Source of the DNA: Solobacterium sp. UBA1789
GTDB taxonomy: Bacteria; Bacillota_I; Bacilli_A; Erysipelotrichales; Erysipelotrichaceae
NCBI GenBank assembly: GCA_002314515.1
Contig: DCGB01000006.1
Location: forward strand, 7,768-16,328
Length of the DNA: 8,561 nt
Reading direction: 5' to 3'
Part shown: piece after piece, positions 6,994-8,561 of the stretch
Layout of the letters: every line of letters begins with the position of its first letter
How positions within the stretch are numbered: the stretch's first letter is position 1
Notes under the pieces: model-generated
What the model was told of the DNA's origin: nothing
The model's input: the letters and a program-made list of their open reading frames with translations, nothing else
Database searches by the model: none
Made by a program: the position numbers and the translations under genes

Positions 6994-7692
6994 ATGAAGA
7001 CCTATGCCATAGCTGACATCCATGGCCAGCTCAATCGTTACTTAAAATTTAAAAAAGATATAGATCCTGAAGACAGGGTCTATATTTTAGGTGACGTTAT
7101 CGACAAAGGACCAGGCAGTATGGAAATTCTATTAGACATCATGGAAAATCCCAACTATCAGATGTTACTGGGAAATCATGAATATATGATGTTGAATTAT
7201 CTTGATGCCCTGGACAGGCAGGATAATTATGATATTAAAGAATATGGTGATATCTGGTTATATTTCAACTATGGTTATGAAACATTCTCAAAGTATGAGT
7301 GCTTAACAGAAACAAAGAAAAAAGAAGTCAAAGACTTCCTGAAAAACCTGCCGATTGTCATACCATCAGTCTGTCTGAATGATAAGACCTATTATCTGGT
7401 TCATTCCAATCCCTACAAAGACAGTGACGACATCATCTATCTGAATAATGATAATTATGATGTAGAAAGATTCATCTGGGATAGAGTTCCTTATCCTTAT
7501 GAAAAGGAAATGATTAGAAACAAGATAGTCATCGGTGGCCATACACCCAGCCTTTTCTATGATAAGAAGGGGCAGATATTAAGTTCTGCCTATTATATCA
7601 ATATCGACTGTGGCTGTGCAGCCAGCATCATGCCTAATTCGCATTTGGCTGCCCTTTGTCTTGATGATTTAAGCGTTAAATATTATGATTAA
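6994..7692 (+). CDS. PPP-family metallophosphatase (Ser/Thr phosphatase or ApaH/PrpE-like)
   Basis: This 232-residue protein has the calcineurin-like PPP motifs in order: DIHG (Asp8, His10), GDVIDKGP (Asp34, Asp37), GNHE (Asn61, His62), LVHSN (His137) and GGHTP (His183). These supply the two-metal site and the catalytic histidine. The usual GDxxDRG reads DKG, so the phosphate-contacting Arg is a Lys at residue 38. The chemistry is therefore phosphoester hydrolysis in the cytoplasm. The substrate could be a phosphoprotein, a diadenosine tetraphosphate or another nucleotide, and the sequence does not decide. No transmembrane segment or signal is present. The ATG comes 1 nt after the lipoprotein stop with no clear ribosome site, which implies coupling. 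The stop codon is the first element of an inverted repeat that surrounds the next ribosome-binding site. Confidence 0.9.
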   Translation: MKTYAIADIHGQLNRYLKFKKDIDPEDRVYILGDVIDKGPGSMEILLDIMENPNYQMLLGNHEYMMLNYLDALDRQDNYDIKEYGDIWLYFNYGYETFSKYECLTETKKKEVKDFLKNLPIVIPSVCLNDKTYYLVHSNPYKDSDDIIYLNNDNYDVERFIWDRVPYPYEKEMIRNKIVIGGHTPSLFYDKKGQILSSAYYINIDCGCAASIMPNSHLAALCLDDLSVKYYD

Positions 7693-7710
7693 GAAAAGGA
7701 GGTTTTCTTA
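7690..7710 (+). repeat. Inverted repeat presenting a Shine-Dalgarno core in its loop
   Basis: TAAGAAAA, GGAGG, TTTTCTTA form a perfect 8-bp inverted repeat with a 5-nt loop. The left arm begins with the phosphatase stop codon and the right arm ends on the A of the micro-ORF ATG. In RNA the stem has one G-C and seven A-U pairs, so it is only marginally stable. Some symmetry is expected where a purine-rich ribosome site precedes a pyrimidine-rich spacer. Confidence 0.6.
7696..7702 (+). promoter_or_regulatory. Perfect Shine-Dalgarno AAGGAGG
   Basis: AAGGAGG is fully complementary to the usual 16S 3' end and lies 7 nt before the ATG at 7710. It is the best ribosome site in the window, yet it precedes only 12 codons. 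Confidence 0.75.
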
Positions 7711-7748
7711 TGAAAAAGAAACACTCTCCCTTAATTACGCTTCTTTAA
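7710..7748 (+). CDS. Candidate 12-codon micro-ORF (MKKKHSPLITLL)
   Basis: An ATG with ideal ribosome-binding spacing opens a 12-residue frame ending in TAA: three lysines and a histidine, then a short hydrophobic tail. Too short for any domain assignment. It begins 17 nt after the phosphatase stop and ends 12 nt before the operon's terminator hairpin, so a ribosome stopping there would sit close to or on the 5' arm of the hairpin. It could be a genuine small peptide, a translated regulatory leader-like element, or the stump of a decayed gene. The near-ideal initiation signal supports translation; nothing supports a specific function. Confidence 0.45.
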   Translation: MKKKHSPLITLL

Positions 7749-7760
7749 GCGTTGACATAT

Positions 7761-7779
7761 GGGCCTATGGCCCTTTTTT
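7761..7779 (+). terminator. Intrinsic terminator of the lipoprotein-phosphatase operon
   Basis: GGGCC-TAT-GGCCC is a 5-bp all-G/C stem with a 3-nt loop, followed directly by six T's. On the minus strand the same hairpin is followed by ATATGTC rather than T's, so it should work mainly for plus-strand transcription. The T-run overlaps the stop codon of the convergent gene. Confidence 0.8.
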
Positions 7780-8383
7780 AATTGAACTCAATGATTTCTT
7801 TAATAAATACTCTCAACAAAGACAAAGGATGATCAGGGAAAAGACTATCATATTCTTCTTTTTCAGCCATATTCATCAATACACCTCTTTTATAGTTTTC
7901 ATCGTAAGGATCCTTAAACCAGTTCAAAGGCATATTAAGTGTTTTAAACAACATACCTTCTCTTAATCCGATATTAGCCCGCTCTTCAAAAATACCATTG
8001 ATTTTCAGATACATGTTATTTTTTCCAATTTCCATCGTAAGTTTATAGACCATGACCTGGGGATCTTTTAACAATGTCTTAACAATACTATAAGAATAAT
8101 GACGTCCATGTTTACTAAAACCATCTTCAACTCCAATCAGACCCTGATTATCTTCTAAAACATTATGAATGGAATTAATAAGTTCTTCCTTGGATTGATT
8201 CAATAATTCATCATCTTCAATAGCTGTAATACCTAAAACCAGATAAGAATTATTTGACATGGCAATATAGACATCTGTCCGCTTTTCATCAACTTTAAAA
8301 GGAAAAGATTCCGGTATTTTATCAAGCTTTTTAAAGATTTCACTAATGCGGATACTGCGGTCTAAAACTTTGATTCTCTGCAT
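7778..8383 (-). CDS. Unrecognised soluble protein, 201 aa
   Basis: I do not recognise this family with confidence. The protein has no signal peptide and no membrane segment, and looks like a mixed alpha/beta cytoplasmic domain. Residues about 35-55 (DVYIAMSNNSYLVLGITAIE) and 95-135 (RHYSYSIVKTLL, MVYKLTMEIGKNNMYLKINGIFEE) look like beta-strands of a sheet. This loosely recalls PsbP/DcrB-like folds, but that is a guess. The later stretch GLREGMLF then NWFKDPYDENYKRG looks like a conserved family signature. The ATG at 8383 is chosen over a TTG two codons upstream because AGAGGTGA (8390-8397) is well spaced for it and too close to the TTG. It is convergent with the phosphatase operon and shares its terminator region. 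No minus-strand neighbour is seen to its right within the window. Confidence 0.82.
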   Translation of the reverse strand: MQRIKVLDRSIRISEIFKKLDKIPESFPFKVDEKRTDVYIAMSNNSYLVLGITAIEDDELLNQSKEELINSIHNVLEDNQGLIGVEDGFSKHGRHYSYSIVKTLLKDPQVMVYKLTMEIGKNNMYLKINGIFEERANIGLREGMLFKTLNMPLNWFKDPYDENYKRGVLMNMAEKEEYDSLFPDHPLSLLRVFIKEIIEFN

Positions 8384-8389
8384 AAACAA

Positions 8390-8397
8390 TCACCTCT
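8390..8397 (-). promoter_or_regulatory. Shine-Dalgarno deciding the start of the 201-aa protein
   Basis: AGAGGTGA on the minus strand matches the anti-Shine-Dalgarno well and leaves 9 nt between AGAGG and the ATG at 8383. The alternative TTG at 8389 would be only 3 nt away. Confidence 0.7.
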
Positions 8398-8408
8398 GAT
8401 ACACAATA

Positions 8409-8414
8409 ATTATA
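8409..8414 (-). promoter_or_regulatory. Possible -10 box for the 201-aa protein
   Basis: TATAAT on the minus strand lies 25 nt before the ATG, predicting a start near 8402 and a leader of about 20 nt that carries the ribosome site. No convincing -35 is found at 16-18 nt; that region is taken up by the 13-bp inverted repeat, which could be an operator or an upstream terminator. A second TATAAT on the same strand at 8470-8475 is an alternative that would place the palindrome in the leader. Confidence 0.4.
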
Positions 8415-8419
8415 GTAAA

Positions 8420-8452
8420 AAATATCTTTTGTTGTTGCGACAAAAGATATTT
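8420..8452. repeat. Perfect 13-bp inverted repeat upstream of the 201-aa protein
   Basis: AAATATCTTTTGT (8420-8432) and its exact reverse complement (8440-8452) flank a 7-nt centre. On the minus strand the second arm runs into TTT, giving six T's in a row at the end of the hairpin. It could therefore be an A/U-rich terminator for a gene to the right of the window, an attenuator in the leader of the 201-aa gene, or a protein-binding operator. The plus-strand side is less T-rich. Confidence 0.75.
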
Positions 8453-8561
8453 ATGCTACTATGAAATTAATTATAGAGTTCACCAATATTGTATATTTCT
8501 GCAGTCTTTTTTTATACCCTAGGTATCAGCTGTAAACAGTCATTTCGAAGTTGGACGAAAT
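8453..8561. other. Non-coding right end, no gene recognised
   Basis: No supported gene begins or ends here. It contains a second minus-strand TATAAT (8470-8475), a T-run on the plus strand near 8507-8513 with no G/C hairpin before it, small palindromes (ATACC-CTA-GGTAT near 8513-8525 and CTGTAAACAG near 8530-8539), and the inverted repeat at the edge. Together with 8384-8452 this makes a 178-bp intergenic region, long for this window. Confidence 0.6.
8542..8561. repeat. Small inverted repeat touching the right edge
   Basis: ATTTCG and CGAAAT form 6-bp arms around an 8-nt centre, and the right arm ends on the last base, so the repeat may continue beyond it. It could be a terminator stem, an operator or the tip of a repeated element. 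The window does not allow a choice. Confidence 0.4.

Noticed and set aside
7752..7757. TTGACA -35-like hexamer after the micro-ORF
   Set aside because: The terminator hairpin follows immediately and no -10 lies at 16-18 nt.
7685..7966. Plus-strand frame of 93 codons after the phosphatase
   Set aside because: It runs through the terminator and then antisense to the 201-aa gene, and its N-terminal part is out of frame with the well-signalled micro-ORF.
8401..8416. PerR/Fur-like box (ACTATAATTATTGTGT) over the -10 of the 201-aa gene
   Set aside because: It matches about 10 of 14 consensus positions, but most of the match comes from the TATAAT hexamer itself in an A/T-rich region.
8461..8535. 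24-codon plus-strand frame starting ATGAAATTAATT
   Set aside because: No Shine-Dalgarno and no terminator or neighbour to support it; expected by chance in A/T-rich DNA.
1..8561. CRISPR array, tRNA, rRNA, riboswitch, transposase or phage gene
   Set aside because: Reading both strands showed no regular direct repeats, cloverleaf-like segments, recognisable riboswitch core or mobile-element protein.

Overview
The window reads as ordinary low-GC Bacillota chromosome, most probably an Erysipelotrichales-like gut Firmicute. That placement is an inference from the A+T-rich composition, the protein flavour and the gene order; no rRNA or marker search was possible. The genetic code looks standard: TGG is used for Trp, and TGA is used as a stop.

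Region 1 (1-6022, minus strand) is a tightly packed housekeeping run. In transcription order it is ogt (methylated-DNA repair), mnmE (tRNA wobble-uridine modification), tatD (metal-dependent DNase), an unrecognised membrane-anchored protein, pth (peptidyl-tRNA hydrolase) and mfd (transcription-repair coupling factor, cut by the left edge). The junctions are 33 nt, 0 nt, an 8-nt overlap, a 4-nt ATGA overlap and 2 nt. This suggests one polycistronic unit with extensive translational coupling. Only the unknown gene has a strong Shine-Dalgarno; ogt and mnmE both have a -10-like hexamer exactly 7 nt before the ATG.

Region 2 (6023-6080) is a short divergent promoter region between ogt and the plus-strand operon.

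Region 3 (6081-7779, plus strand) holds an acidic, tyrosine-rich lipoprotein, a PPP-family metallophosphatase starting 1 nt after the lipoprotein stop, then a 12-codon micro-ORF with a perfect AAGGAGG. The core of that ribosome site lies in the loop of an 8-bp inverted repeat. A compact hairpin with six T's closes the unit.

Region 4 (7778-8383, minus strand) is a convergent 201-aa protein I do not recognise. Its stop codon overlaps the terminator T-run.

Region 5 (8384-8561) is a 178-bp non-coding stretch with a perfect 13-bp inverted repeat, possible -10 hexamers and another small inverted repeat at the extreme right edge.

The core functions are familiar. The least explained items are the lipoprotein-phosphatase pair with its micro-ORF, hairpin and terminator tail, the unknown membrane protein inside the tRNA/DNA-repair operon, and the palindrome upstream of the 201-aa protein. 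I found no CRISPR array, tRNA, rRNA, transposase or phage gene.
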